Source: Cytophaga hutchinsonii ATCC 33406
GTDB lineage: Bacteria > Bacteroidota > Bacteroidia > Cytophagales > Cytophagaceae
Direction: 5' to 3'
Assembly: GCF_000014145.1 (NCBI RefSeq)
Contig: NC_008255.1
Span: forward strand, 2,124,001 to 2,188,000
DNA: 64,000 bases
How positions within the stretch are numbered: the first letter of the stretch is position 1; each line of letters starts with the position of its first letter. The notes under the pieces are model-generated. The model did not search any database, was not told the DNA's origin, and saw nothing but the letters and a program-made list of their open reading frames with translations. Positions 52,882-62,053 of this stretch are shown here, piece by piece. The translations under genes were made by a program, and so were the position numbers.

Positions 52882-55701
52882 TTATTCAAGTATAATTTTT
52901 TTCATAGAACTACTCGATTTGTCACGAATGAAGTACATAGATTTTGGTAGCTGTAAAGTTATATTTAAATTTTCTTCATTTTTTTCATATGTAGCCACTA
53001 CCTTACCTGTAATATCCATAAGCTCAAACACACCATTTTTACTTGACTCAATTGTAAACGTACCGTTATTCGGGTTGGGGTAAATATTCCATCCAGTTTC
53101 TTGATTCACCGTATTAAAATCTGTAGTAATTGTGCCATAACAACTTGAAGTATCCGAACAGCCTATACCGGACGTTACAATTACAGCATACCGGCCATTC
53201 ATAGCAGCTGGTGTATACGTTTGATTTGTAGCACCACTAATACGTTGCATAGTTGTACAGTCTATCCATTGATAAGAAGCACCATTCAAATTTGCTTTCA
53301 ATTGTAATTGATTTTGAGACACGGATGTATTAGGTGTACTAATATTCACTTTTATGGAATTATATCCAACACATCCATCTGGATTTGTTACTGTCACGTT
53401 ATAAATTCCTTCCTGTGTTCTTGAAATATTATTAATGACCGGATTCTGTGCTGATGATGTAAAATTATCCGGACCGGTCCAATTATAAGTCACGCCAGCA
53501 ACAGTATTATTTAATATGGGGCTATTTCCCAAACAGGTAGTTACAGAAATATTGGTAGCACCAACATTCAACCCTAGTTTTTGAGCAAACGGAAACCCAT
53601 TGCTATATACAATATATATCACACCATTTTTATTTATTGCAAGAGATGTATTAGTTGCACGAGCCTTAGTAAAACCTCTATCTCCAACATAATCCCAGGA
53701 AACACCATTAAATTTCATAACAGTTGCCTTTGATCTATTTGAGAGCTCACTAAATGTTATGTAAAGTTGTCCGTTATGATCAAATGCCATACCTGCACTT
53801 ACTACTTCTCCTGCTGAAATCCATTCTGGTCCTACATTAACCCATGTAGTTCCATTAAACTTTTTTACTGCAGCTTTTCCGCCATTTGTATAATCTCTGT
53901 AAACTACATATGGCATATTATTATTATCTAATTCAATAGTTAAAAATTCTGCTACGCCCTTTGTAAATCCCATATCGCCTACAGGTTGCCAATCATTTCC
54001 ATTAAATTTCAGTACAGTGGCTTTCATATCTTTTGTCCAATCCTGGTATAGAACATAAGGAGTATTATTACCATCTATTATTAATGTAATATTACTAGCA
54101 TAAGATTCAGAAAATCCTGGCAGTCCAACATATACCCAATTCATTCCATTAAATTTCATTACAGTTGCTTTACTGGTATTTGCCCAATCCATAAATGCTA
54201 TGTAAGGAACATTATTGCTGTCAATAGCAATTGTAGTATAATTAACGCCCCCTGAAGAAAATCCTGCTGCTTCCCCGATATTATTCCACGAAACACCGTT
54301 GAATTTCATAACGGTTGCCTTATCCTCATTTGCAACATCCTTATAAGCTACATAAAGAAATCCGCCAGTATCTATAGCTAGAGAAGGTGAAGATATTTCG
54401 CCTAATGAAAAACCCGGAGTACCTACATACTCCCAAGCCATTCCATTAAATTTCATTACAGAAGCTTTTTTACTATGTTCCAAATCTGAAAAAAATACAT
54501 ATGGGGTACCTGAATCATCCAATATTATTTTAGAAAGACTTCCTACAGGTCCATCTGAAAACCCAGTTCCAGTAATATTTTCCCAGGATGTTCCACCATC
54601 AAACTTCATTACAAGTGCTTTACAAGCAACCCCACAATCTTGAAAACCTGCATATAAAGTACCATTATTACTAATTGCAAGGGCCGGGTAACTGGCATAA
54701 CCATACGAAAATTCTGTATTTCCTACACGTTCCCATGTAGTCCCATTAAATTTTACAACAGTAGCCATACCGAAATTTTCAGTATATAAAACAGTTGGAT
54801 TCCCATTTACATCCAACACCATAGAAGTACTAATCGCAGCACCCGAAGAAATGCCTGGCTGACCTACATAAGACCAACTTCCGCTATTAAATTTCATAAC
54901 CGACAATTTTGAATTATTTGCTTTATCAACATAGGATACATAAGGAACATTGTTTGCATCCAGAACTAATGATACTGAAGAAGCTATTCCATTTGAAAAT
55001 CCTGGAGATCCAACATACTCCCAGCTTGTACCTGTAAACTTCATCAATGAAACAGCTGATGATTGTACCGCATCTGTAAATGCAACATATGGCAAATTAT
55101 TCGCACCTATAAACAAAGATAACTCCTGAGAATATGTTGGTGAAAAGTCTGCTAAACCAACATATTCCCAATTTGTACCGGTAAACTTCATAACCGATAT
55201 TTTACCGCTATCACTAGTGCCAAATATTATATAAGGCACCCCCTGCCCATCTAAAGCAATAGATAAAGAGTATACAGAATGCGGATAAAACTCCGGAGTT
55301 CCAACCGTCTCCCATGATGTCCCGTTAAATTTCTTTACTGCCGGTGAATTATTTTTTAAATAATCTCTATAAGCAACATAAGGAGTTTGATTTTTATCTA
55401 TCGTGATCGTTGTATTAGAAACAGGACCATCAGAAAAGCCTGGCATACCAACAAATTTCCAAGATTGTCCGTCAAATTTTTTAACAGAAGCTTTAGTGCC
55501 ACTATCCCAGTCCTGATAGACGATGTAAGGAATTCCATTTATATCCAATGCTATATCATTTTCCCCGGCAATATTATAACTGGGTTGATTTCCTTCTTCC
55601 GGACCCAACGGCTCCCATTTACATTGAGCATAACCAATATTGACATCTAATAAAAAAAGTATGACTAATAAATTTAATAGTGTTTTAATTATGAGTTTCA
55701 T
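52882..55701 (-). CDS. Secreted propeller-repeat protein with T9SS type A tail
   Basis: 939 residues with a signal peptide ending IGYAQ. Residues about 25-690 are 14 repeats of roughly 46-50 residues, each with a W-x-x-V/I-G turn, then SLxxDxNNxPYVxYxD and KATVMKFNG; this is the look of a beta-propeller (perhaps two seven-bladed ones). An Ig-like segment follows (about 715-800, NTVAGVTYNWTGPDNFTSSAQNPVINNIS). The C-terminus (GWNIYPNPNNGTFTIESSKNGVFELMDITGKVVATYEKN ... KKIILE) is a Por/type A T9SS sorting domain. Likely surface or secreted; ligand unknown. Confidence 0.88.
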   Translation of the reverse strand: MKLIIKTLLNLLVILFLLDVNIGYAQCKWEPLGPEEGNQPSYNIAGENDIALDINGIPYIVYQDWDSGTKASVKKFDGQSWKFVGMPGFSDGPVSNTTITIDKNQTPYVAYRDYLKNNSPAVKKFNGTSWETVGTPEFYPHSVYSLSIALDGQGVPYIIFGTSDSGKISVMKFTGTNWEYVGLADFSPTYSQELSLFIGANNLPYVAFTDAVQSSAVSLMKFTGTSWEYVGSPGFSNGIASSVSLVLDANNVPYVSYVDKANNSKLSVMKFNSGSWSYVGQPGISSGAAISTSMVLDVNGNPTVLYTENFGMATVVKFNGTTWERVGNTEFSYGYASYPALAISNNGTLYAGFQDCGVACKALVMKFDGGTSWENITGTGFSDGPVGSLSKIILDDSGTPYVFFSDLEHSKKASVMKFNGMAWEYVGTPGFSLGEISSPSLAIDTGGFLYVAYKDVANEDKATVMKFNGVSWNNIGEAAGFSSGGVNYTTIAIDSNNVPYIAFMDWANTSKATVMKFNGMNWVYVGLPGFSESYASNITLIIDGNNTPYVLYQDWTKDMKATVLKFNGNDWQPVGDMGFTKGVAEFLTIELDNNNMPYVVYRDYTNGGKAAVKKFNGTTWVNVGPEWISAGEVVSAGMAFDHNGQLYITFSELSNRSKATVMKFNGVSWDYVGDRGFTKARATNTSLAINKNGVIYIVYSNGFPFAQKLGLNVGATNISVTTCLGNSPILNNTVAGVTYNWTGPDNFTSSAQNPVINNISRTQEGIYNVTVTNPDGCVGYNSIKVNISTPNTSVSQNQLQLKANLNGASYQWIDCTTMQRISGATNQTYTPAAMNGRYAVIVTSGIGCSDTSSCYGTITTDFNTVNQETGWNIYPNPNNGTFTIESSKNGVFELMDITGKVVATYEKNEENLNITLQLPKSMYFIRDKSSSSMKKIILE

Positions 55702-56043
55702 TATTTCTGTTGAATAAAATGTTATATATATTTAAATCATGACCAATAAAATATAATCTAAGATGTTCAATTAACCAGCAGTCAAATCAATTCTTAAATT
55801 ATAAATCATAATAATACAATTATATTTTATTAAATCACAACGATACTTTCACCGACAGAAAAAAAACTACTTGAATACGAAAGAAATCGAGAATCAGGTT
55901 TTCATTCATTTTGTTTAAAGTCAAAAGCTTAACATTCACCTCGAGTTCACCAAATCTGCCTGCTATCTTTAGTAAAAGAATAATAGCCTTGAACTGTTAT
56001 TGTTAAGTTGGGAGGTATCCGCTAAAGTTAATTTTTTCCAAAT
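55702..56043. other. 342-base AT-rich intergenic region
   Basis: No gene, hairpin terminator or promoter with good spacing is visible. It separates the T9SS protein gene from the DinB-like gene, both on the minus strand. Confidence 0.6.
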
Positions 56044-56547
56044 TTACACCCCGGCCACAATCTTCTTCAACTGATTTACATGTCTTACCGTGTGCACTGT
56101 CATAAATTGAATCCACTCTGTACGGGTAAGTTTGCCCGCATTGGGAAGTTCAAAATCGAGACAGGTTCGTGTGAGATCCTCTCCTGTATGTATAAAATCC
56201 TTGATGCCGTTTATCCGTTTATTCAGTCCGCTCAAAAGTATTGTTTTATCAAACGGGCCCGTGCCGGGCACGATAAATTCAGGCGATTGCATTTTAACAT
56301 CAACATTCAGAAACAGCTCTCTTATGGGTCCGATCTTCTCTTCTACCGGCCGTGCCGTTGCTTCTGTTTTACCGTTTAATATCGCCGCAATACCATACGA
56401 TTTATATAAGTGATCGCCTAATTGGCCGGGTGTCCAGCTGCCTTCAAATGGTACTGCATTTAATTGATTTTCGGACAAAGGGGTGAGCAGATGCATAAGC
56501 TCATCAGTTGTATGTGTAAGCTGTGCTAAAAGTTCCTGATGTGTCAT
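56044..56547 (-). CDS. DinB-like protein
   Basis: 167 residues of the DinB/YfiT-type four-helix bundle (DinB_2). A His triad typical of the metal site is visible: GDHLYKS near residue 47 and HTVRHVNQL near the C-terminus. Family members include thiol transferases with divalent metals, among others. Role here unknown. ATG 56547 (MTHQELL) is chosen; the frame is open to 56610 but that adds non-homologous residues. Confidence 0.85.
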   Translation of the reverse strand: MTHQELLAQLTHTTDELMHLLTPLSENQLNAVPFEGSWTPGQLGDHLYKSYGIAAILNGKTEATARPVEEKIGPIRELFLNVDVKMQSPEFIVPGTGPFDKTILLSGLNKRINGIKDFIHTGEDLTRTCLDFELPNAGKLTRTEWIQFMTVHTVRHVNQLKKIVAGV

Positions 56548-56814
56548 GATATATGTGGTTGAATAGTTATTTATAAAAATAATACTTCTTACTACAATAC
56601 CAACGGGCAATCATGCCATTATGCAGGGGCATTTAAGACAGTATTTGCTGTTTCAACTAATAACTTCTTTCCATCTATCCGAGATAGAAATTATTTGGAT
56701 CAATAAAATGTACAAGTATTTATGCACACTAAAATATTTTTATCTTATGTAAAGATATAATTCAATTTAATGTAAATATCTTTATACAATCGTATTTTTA
56801 AAAACCAAATGTAT

Positions 56815-57765
56815 ATGAAAAATCTATTTCTAATCTTTTCACTTTTATTCACACATGTATTCCTGCAGGCTCAAGAGGTTTCAATTCCGGATGCAAATTT
56901 TAAAGCTGCATTAATTGATCTTGGAATTGATGCAAACAATGACACAAAAATTCAGGTCAGCGAAGCCGAAGCTGTACACTATCTGAATGTATCTCATAAA
57001 AGTATTGAAGACCTTACTGGTATTGAATATTTTATCAATTTGGATACGCTGTATATATATGAAAATTTCATTCTTAGCTCTATTGATGTAAGTAAAAATG
57101 TTAAGCTGATCACGTTGGTGTTAGCTTACACGCAGATAACCGCTATTGACCTGAGCCAGAATACAAAATTAAAACATCTGGTGTGTCCGTATACACCAAT
57201 TGATGCTCTTGATCTGAGCAATTGTCCGGCATTGGAATTCCTTTCTTGTCACAATACGCATTTAACATCTTTAGATTTAAGTATGAATGCAAATCTTGAA
57301 CATTTAGAGTGTGGAGCAAATCAAATTGAGTCGCTTGATTTAAGTAAAAATATCCATCTGAAAGAGCTGGACTGCCGAAATACCGATATTACTTCGCTTG
57401 ACCTAAGCAGCAATATGGAATTACAATTTTTATTATGTTCCGATCTTAGTATAAGCAGTCTGGATCTTACCAAAAACACCGCATTAGAATACGTAAACTG
57501 TATGAACAATGAAAACCTGGAACAGATCTGCGTCACTACACAACAGCTGTCACTTACACCCAACTGGCAGAAAGATGACGATGCCGTTTGGAGCAACAAT
57601 TGTATACTGACAACAGATGTGAATGATCAGCAATCAACCGCTGCCGCAAAAGTAGTGTATAAAGTATATACAATCACGGGTGCGGAAATAAGTGAATCAA
57701 ATGCACAGGAAGGCATTTATATTTATTTGTATACAGACGGAAGCCGTGCAAAACTGGCAAAATAA
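56815..57765 (+). CDS. Secreted LRR protein with short T9SS-like tail
   Basis: 316 residues with a signal peptide (KNLFLIFSLLFTHVFLQAQ). The N-terminal unit EVSIPDANFKAALIDLGIDANNDTKIQVSEAEAVHYLNVSHKSIEDLTGIEYF parallels the 47808 protein, and the leucine-rich repeats (LKHLVCPYTPIDALDLSNCPALEFLSCHNTHLTSLDLSMNANLEHLEC) use a Cys-containing pattern. The tail VYKVYTITGAEISESNAQEGIYIYLYTDGSRAKLAK resembles a shortened type A sorting domain. ATG 56815 is preferred to 56809. It ends before a 52-bp palindrome. Confidence 0.85.
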   Translation: MKNLFLIFSLLFTHVFLQAQEVSIPDANFKAALIDLGIDANNDTKIQVSEAEAVHYLNVSHKSIEDLTGIEYFINLDTLYIYENFILSSIDVSKNVKLITLVLAYTQITAIDLSQNTKLKHLVCPYTPIDALDLSNCPALEFLSCHNTHLTSLDLSMNANLEHLECGANQIESLDLSKNIHLKELDCRNTDITSLDLSSNMELQFLLCSDLSISSLDLTKNTALEYVNCMNNENLEQICVTTQQLSLTPNWQKDDDAVWSNNCILTTDVNDQQSTAAAKVVYKVYTITGAEISESNAQEGIYIYLYTDGSRAKLAK

Positions 57766-57780
57766 AAAATCTATAGTATG

Positions 57781-57832
57781 ATAAAACAATAACCGCTTTG
57801 GTGCACGTGCACCAAAGCGGTTATTGTTTTAT
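57781..57832. terminator. 52-bp perfect palindrome (terminator)
   Basis: The two 26-base halves (57781-57806 and 57807-57832) are exact reverse complements, meeting at GCACGTGC with no loop. It lies directly after the LRR gene and before convergent hisD and would act as a strong bidirectional terminator. Confidence 0.85.
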
Positions 57833-57855
57833 TCGTGTTACAGACGAATAAATTC

Positions 57856-57887
57856 TATGTATGTATGTATGTATGTATGTATGTATG
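57856..57887. repeat. Tetranucleotide microsatellite (TATG)8
   Basis: Eight perfect TATG copies (32 bases), followed by CGTGTGTGTAC, in the spacer 3' of hisD. Simple tetranucleotide arrays are rare in bacteria outside phase-variable genes. No convincing gene contains it: the small overlapping frames encode only MYVC repeats. Confidence 0.9.
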
Positions 57888-57935
57888 CGTGTGTGTACTT
57901 TTTATATTTTTTAAAGAGCTGCATCCATTGCGTCT

Positions 57936-59222
57936 CTACTTGTTTATTTCTTTCAGACGAAGCGTCACCGCATTCTTATGCGCATCCAACATTTCGGCGG
58001 CAGCCATGGTTTCAATCACCGGACCAATCTTCTGCAAACCTTCCTTAGTGATCTTCTGAAACGTTACTTTACGGATGAAGGAATCTAGCGATACGCCTGC
58101 ATATGCTGTGGCGTATCCGTTAGTCGGTAAGGTGTGATTGGTACCCGATGCATAATCACCTGCAGATTCAGGCGTGTATGGACCGATAAACACAGAACCG
58201 GCATTTACAACCTTAGCCACCAGATTATCCAAATCTTCTACTTGTAAAATCAAGTGTTCCGGTGCATAGAGATTACTCATCGCCATAGCCTCATTCATAT
58301 CTTTTACTAAAAAAGCTTTGCTGTTATCCAACGCTTTGGCAGCTAAATCTTTCCGTGATAGTTTTTCCAGCTGCGCATCAACTTCAGTTTGCACCCGATT
58401 AATCATGTCTTCACTATCACTTATCAGCACTACCTGACTGTCGGCACCGTGTTCTGCCTGCGACAATAAATCGGCTGCAACAAATGCAGCATTCGCCTGT
58501 TTGTCTGCTATAACGGCAACCTCCGACGGACCGGCCGGCATATCGATTGCAACACCATATTTTGTAACCAGTTGTTTGGCTGTTGTTACGTATTGGTTTC
58601 CCGGACCAAAAATCTTGTACACCTTTGGAACAGATGCGGTACCAAAGGCCATCGCTGCAATGCCTTGTGCGCCGCCTGCTTTAACAATGGTTTTAATACC
58701 CAGTAAATTTGCTGTATATAAAATTGCCGGATGAATTTTTCCTTCTTTATTCGGCGGCGTACACAACACCAGCTGCGAACAACCTGCGATGGTTGCGGGA
58801 ACACCCAGCATTAAGATGGTTGAGAACAAAGGCGCTGTACCACCCGGAATGTACAACCCTACTTTTTCGATCGGTAAACTCTTTCTCCAGCAGTTCACAC
58901 CAGGCATTGTCTCTACACTTATCTGTACTTCTTTTTGCGCGGTGTGGAATTTCTCAATATTTGTTTTAGCAACCTGAATGGCTGCTTTTAATTCTTCTGA
59001 AACCAATACCTTTGCTTCTGCAATCTCTGCATCGGTTGCTAACAAAGACTTCGGTGCAGCACCATCAAACTTCAACGCAAAATCAATCAGTGCTGCATCA
59101 CCACGTTCCTGAACTTCTTTCAAAATCGCAAGAACACGCCCCTCCAGCTCCGCCGCTTCCATTACAGGGCGCTTGAGAAGGCTTGACCAATCAGATGCTG
59201 CGGGATATTTATAGACTTTCAT
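57936..59222 (-). CDS. hisD: Histidinol dehydrogenase HisD
   Basis: NAD-dependent, zinc-requiring enzyme oxidising L-histidinol to L-histidine in two steps; 428 residues, the usual length. Family motifs are visible: VGLYIPGGTAPLFSTILMLGVPA, AGGAQGIAAMAFGT, KIFGPGNQYVTTAKQLV and DMPAGPSEVAVIAD. LLSQAEHGADSQVVLIS carries the catalytic Gln/His metal ligands, and near the end comes NHTLPTNGYA. It is the second gene of a hisG-hisD pair; no other his gene is in the window. The 213-base spacer to hisG holds GTACT-rich repeats. Confidence 0.97.
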   Translation of the reverse strand: MKVYKYPAASDWSSLLKRPVMEAAELEGRVLAILKEVQERGDAALIDFALKFDGAAPKSLLATDAEIAEAKVLVSEELKAAIQVAKTNIEKFHTAQKEVQISVETMPGVNCWRKSLPIEKVGLYIPGGTAPLFSTILMLGVPATIAGCSQLVLCTPPNKEGKIHPAILYTANLLGIKTIVKAGGAQGIAAMAFGTASVPKVYKIFGPGNQYVTTAKQLVTKYGVAIDMPAGPSEVAVIADKQANAAFVAADLLSQAEHGADSQVVLISDSEDMINRVQTEVDAQLEKLSRKDLAAKALDNSKAFLVKDMNEAMAMSNLYAPEHLILQVEDLDNLVAKVVNAGSVFIGPYTPESAGDYASGTNHTLPTNGYATAYAGVSLDSFIRKVTFQKITKEGLQKIGPVIETMAAAEMLDAHKNAVTLRLKEINK

Positions 59223-59435
59223 ATGAGTATAAAGTACTGTTTTTAGTATAGAGTACTAAGTACAGAGTACAGAGTACAAAATTCTTGGTATTGATTTATT
59301 ATTTATTATTTATAAATAGCTTGTAAAAAAAAGAGTACTGAATATAAAGTCTTCGCATACTTTGTACTCAGTACTATGTACTATATACTTGTTCTTTATA
59401 CTTTATACTCCGTACTCTGTACTTAGTACTCCGTA
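59223..59435. repeat. GTACT-rich repeat spacer between hisG and hisD
   Basis: The spacer is packed with variants of AGTACT/GTACTTAGTACT. GAGTACTAAGTACAGAGTAC (59251-59270) and GTACTCTGTACTTAGTACTC (59412-59431) are a perfect 20-bp inverted repeat, so the spacer can fold into a long hairpin in the hisG-hisD transcript. Related words occur near 39027-39046 upstream of ettA. No gene is present. Confidence 0.75.
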
Positions 59436-60296
59436 CTACTTCACGATCTTCTCAATCGGCAGCACCAGAATGCCTTCTGCACCTGCTTCTTTCAGCTTGC
59501 TTAATATTTCCCAGAAATCACTTTCCTTTACTACTGAATGTAACGAGCTCCAGCCTTTTTCAGCTAACGGCATTACGGTTGGGCTTTTTACACCTGGTAA
59601 CAATGCCGTAACTGTTTGAATCGCATGATCCGGAACGTTAAGCATAATATATTTTGTTTTCTCTGCATTCTTAACTGCAGAAATACGGAACATCAATTCA
59701 TCCAGAATAGCTTTCTTTTCTGCGCTCAACTGCGGACAAGCCGCTAAGATCGCTTCAGAACGGAACACTACTTCAGTTTCTTTTAACCCATTGCTTATTA
59801 ATGTACTTCCTGAGCTTACGATATCACAGATGGCATCGGCAAGACCAATACCCGGTGCAATTTCTACCGAACCGCTGATTTCATGAATGCTTGCCTTTAT
59901 GTTATTTTCAAATAAATAATCCGATAAAATATTCGGGTACGACGTGGCAATGCGCATACCGTTCAGGCTTTCTTTACCTGTAAATTCCATTGCTTTAGGA
60001 ACACCAATAGATAAACGGCATTTAGAAAAACCTAACTGACGAACCGTATCCATCTTCTTCCGTGTCTCAACCGCCACATTCTCGCCTACAATACCAATAT
60101 CTGCTACGCCGTCGGCCACATAACCCGGAATATCATCGTCTCTTAAAAATAAAACCTCTAAAGGAAAATTATATGCAACTGATTTCAAGGTGCCACCACC
60201 ACTGCTGAATTCGATACCACATTCTTTAATTAATTTGATTGATTCTTCACTCAATCTTCCCGACTTCTGGATTGCCAGACGTAAAACAGTTGACAT
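59436..60296 (-). CDS. hisG: ATP phosphoribosyltransferase HisG (long form)
   Basis: First enzyme of histidine synthesis, condensing ATP with PRPP; 286 residues, the long form with the C-terminal regulatory ACT-like domain. Start MSTVLRLAIQKSGRLSEESIKLIKECGIEF; RDDDIPGYVADGVADIGIVGENV; the PRPP-site region DAICDIVSSGSTLISNGLKETEVV; and the C-terminal ISAVKNAEKTKYIMLNVPDHAIQTVTALLPGVKSPTVMPL. Long-form HisG is usually inhibited by histidine through this domain. Precedes hisD across the repeat spacer. Confidence 0.97.
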   Translation of the reverse strand: MSTVLRLAIQKSGRLSEESIKLIKECGIEFSSGGGTLKSVAYNFPLEVLFLRDDDIPGYVADGVADIGIVGENVAVETRKKMDTVRQLGFSKCRLSIGVPKAMEFTGKESLNGMRIATSYPNILSDYLFENNIKASIHEISGSVEIAPGIGLADAICDIVSSGSTLISNGLKETEVVFRSEAILAACPQLSAEKKAILDELMFRISAVKNAEKTKYIMLNVPDHAIQTVTALLPGVKSPTVMPLAEKGWSSLHSVVKESDFWEILSKLKEAGAEGILVLPIEKIVK

Positions 60297-60374
60297 AGTT
60301 TTTGATTATCTTTGAAATACCGACAAATATGGCACAATTCTATTTATTTATAAAGTAAAAAAGCAGTAAATCCC

Positions 60375-61337
60375 TTGCCTCTTATTTCATCTACATACAA
60401 ACGTCCGGCTTTCTTAGCCAATAAACATCTGGAAACCATTTATCCGGCATTATTCAGACCTGATGCTCAGCTAGTAACACAAACAGAACGCCTGGAATTG
60501 CCAGATGGTGATTTTCTGGACCTGGATTGGTACCGACAAGGATCATCTAAATTAATGATCGTTTCCCACGGTCTGGAAGGCAGCTCAAAAAGCACCTATG
60601 CCCGCTGGATGGCCAAACGCCTGATTGCGGAAGGATATGATGTGCTGATCTGGAATTTCCGTGGGTGCAGCGACACACCTAACCGTTTATTGCGCTTTTA
60701 CCATAGCGGAGACTCACAGGATCTGAGAACAATGCTGGAACTGGCTGTTTTTCCAGCTGATTATCAAGATCTGATCCTGATTGGTTTTAGCATGGGCGGA
60801 AATATTACATTGAAATATCTGGGGGAACAGGAAAATATTCTGGATGCACGTTTGCGCTGTGCCGTAACGTTCTCTGTACCCTGCGATCTGGCTTCGGGTG
60901 CAGCGCATCTTGCAAAATGGGAAAGCATGGTATACATGAACCGTTTTATGCGTTCATTGAAAAAGAAAGTAAGGGAAAAAGCGACCCGTTACCCTGCACT
61001 CGATCCGAAACCTCTGGAGGGGATACGTACCTTTGATGCATTCGATGAAATGTATACGGCACCGTTACATGGTTTTAAAAACGCACAGGATTACTGGCAC
61101 GTAAACAGCAGCTTATTTTACATTCAACAGATAAAGTTACCCACCATTTTAATTACAGCGCAAAATGATCCTTTTTTAACGCAGGCGTGTTATCCTGTCG
61201 AAGAAGCCCGTAAAATGCAGGATTTCTTTCTGGAAATATCAAAACATGGCGGTCATTGCGGCTTTTCTCAATTTAATAATACAGGGTTTTATTGGTCAGA
61301 AGACAGATGCGTTGAATTTATTCAACAATATCTCTAA
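60375..61337 (+). CDS. YheT-type alpha/beta hydrolase
   Basis: 320 residues of the YheT/ABHD1-3-like hydrolase family. The N-terminal AFLANKHLETIYPALFR is diagnostic. The oxyanion motif is SHGLEGSS, the nucleophile elbow GFSMGGN, and the late Asp and His lie in NDPFL and HGGHCGF. The start is a TTG (60375), with no better in-frame codon. It leads a three-gene operon (gaps 11 and 6 bases). Substrate unknown. Confidence 0.88.
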   Translation: MPLISSTYKRPAFLANKHLETIYPALFRPDAQLVTQTERLELPDGDFLDLDWYRQGSSKLMIVSHGLEGSSKSTYARWMAKRLIAEGYDVLIWNFRGCSDTPNRLLRFYHSGDSQDLRTMLELAVFPADYQDLILIGFSMGGNITLKYLGEQENILDARLRCAVTFSVPCDLASGAAHLAKWESMVYMNRFMRSLKKKVREKATRYPALDPKPLEGIRTFDAFDEMYTAPLHGFKNAQDYWHVNSSLFYIQQIKLPTILITAQNDPFLTQACYPVEEARKMQDFFLEISKHGGHCGFSQFNNTGFYWSEDRCVEFIQQYL

Positions 61338-61348
61338 CTTGCAGCTAT

Positions 61349-62047
61349 ATGTGTGGTCGTTTTTCAATAGCAAAAAGTAAAGAAGAAATCGCAAAGCGTT
61401 TCAATGTTGGTGCACCGGCTAATTTTAAGCCCAGGTATAACGTTGCCCCTTTGCAGCAATTGCCCGTTATCACGAGCAAAAAACCAAATGAGATCAGTTT
61501 CATGCGTTGGGGCCTGGTGCCAAGCTGGTCGCTTGATGCATCAACCGCTGCAAACATGATTAATGCACGCGGTGAAACCATAACATCAAAAATTCCTTTC
61601 AAACATTGTGTAAAAGATCAGCGCTGCCTGATACCGGCAGATGGTTTTTATGAATGGAAAAAAGAAGGCAAAGCAAAAATACCGTTCCGTTTTACCTTAA
61701 GCAACGAAGATCTATTCTGCTTTGCAGGCTTATGGGATTCGTGGGAAAACCAGGAAACAGGTGATATTTTAAATACCGTAACAATCATTACAACGGAAGC
61801 CAATAAACTGGTAAGCGATGTACATGAGCGCATGCCGGTGATCCTGCGTAAAGATCTGGAACGTTTATGGATCTCTGAAAGCATTACAGACAGCCAGATC
61901 AGCAGTCTGCTTAAACCATATGAAGCACAATCGATGGCTTCATACAAGGCACATAAATCGGTGAACGCGGCATCAAACGATACACCCGAGTGTATTCAGC
62001 CTGCACCTAAGATCTATCCGGGAGAATCCTTCTCTCTATTCGACTAA
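61349..62047 (+). CDS. SRAP / HMCES-like DNA-protein crosslink protein (YedK)
   Basis: 232-residue SOS-response-associated peptidase-fold protein (HMCES/YedK), which shields abasic sites in single-stranded DNA by a covalent thiazolidine link through Cys2. Features seen: MCGRFS start (Cys2), the catalytic-site Asn and Glu in MINARGET and PADGFYEWKK, and the VSDVHERMPVIL segment with its active-site His. Cys2 requires removal of Met1. 11 bases after the YheT gene, 6 bases before the methyltransferase gene. Confidence 0.93.
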   Translation: MCGRFSIAKSKEEIAKRFNVGAPANFKPRYNVAPLQQLPVITSKKPNEISFMRWGLVPSWSLDASTAANMINARGETITSKIPFKHCVKDQRCLIPADGFYEWKKEGKAKIPFRFTLSNEDLFCFAGLWDSWENQETGDILNTVTIITTEANKLVSDVHERMPVILRKDLERLWISESITDSQISSLLKPYEAQSMASYKAHKSVNAASNDTPECIQPAPKIYPGESFSLFD

Positions 62048-62053
62048 TCCATC

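Noticed and set aside
57824-58059. Short + strand frames encoding MYVC repeats
   Set aside because: They are translations of the TATG array and run into antisense of hisD; no homology or start-site context.
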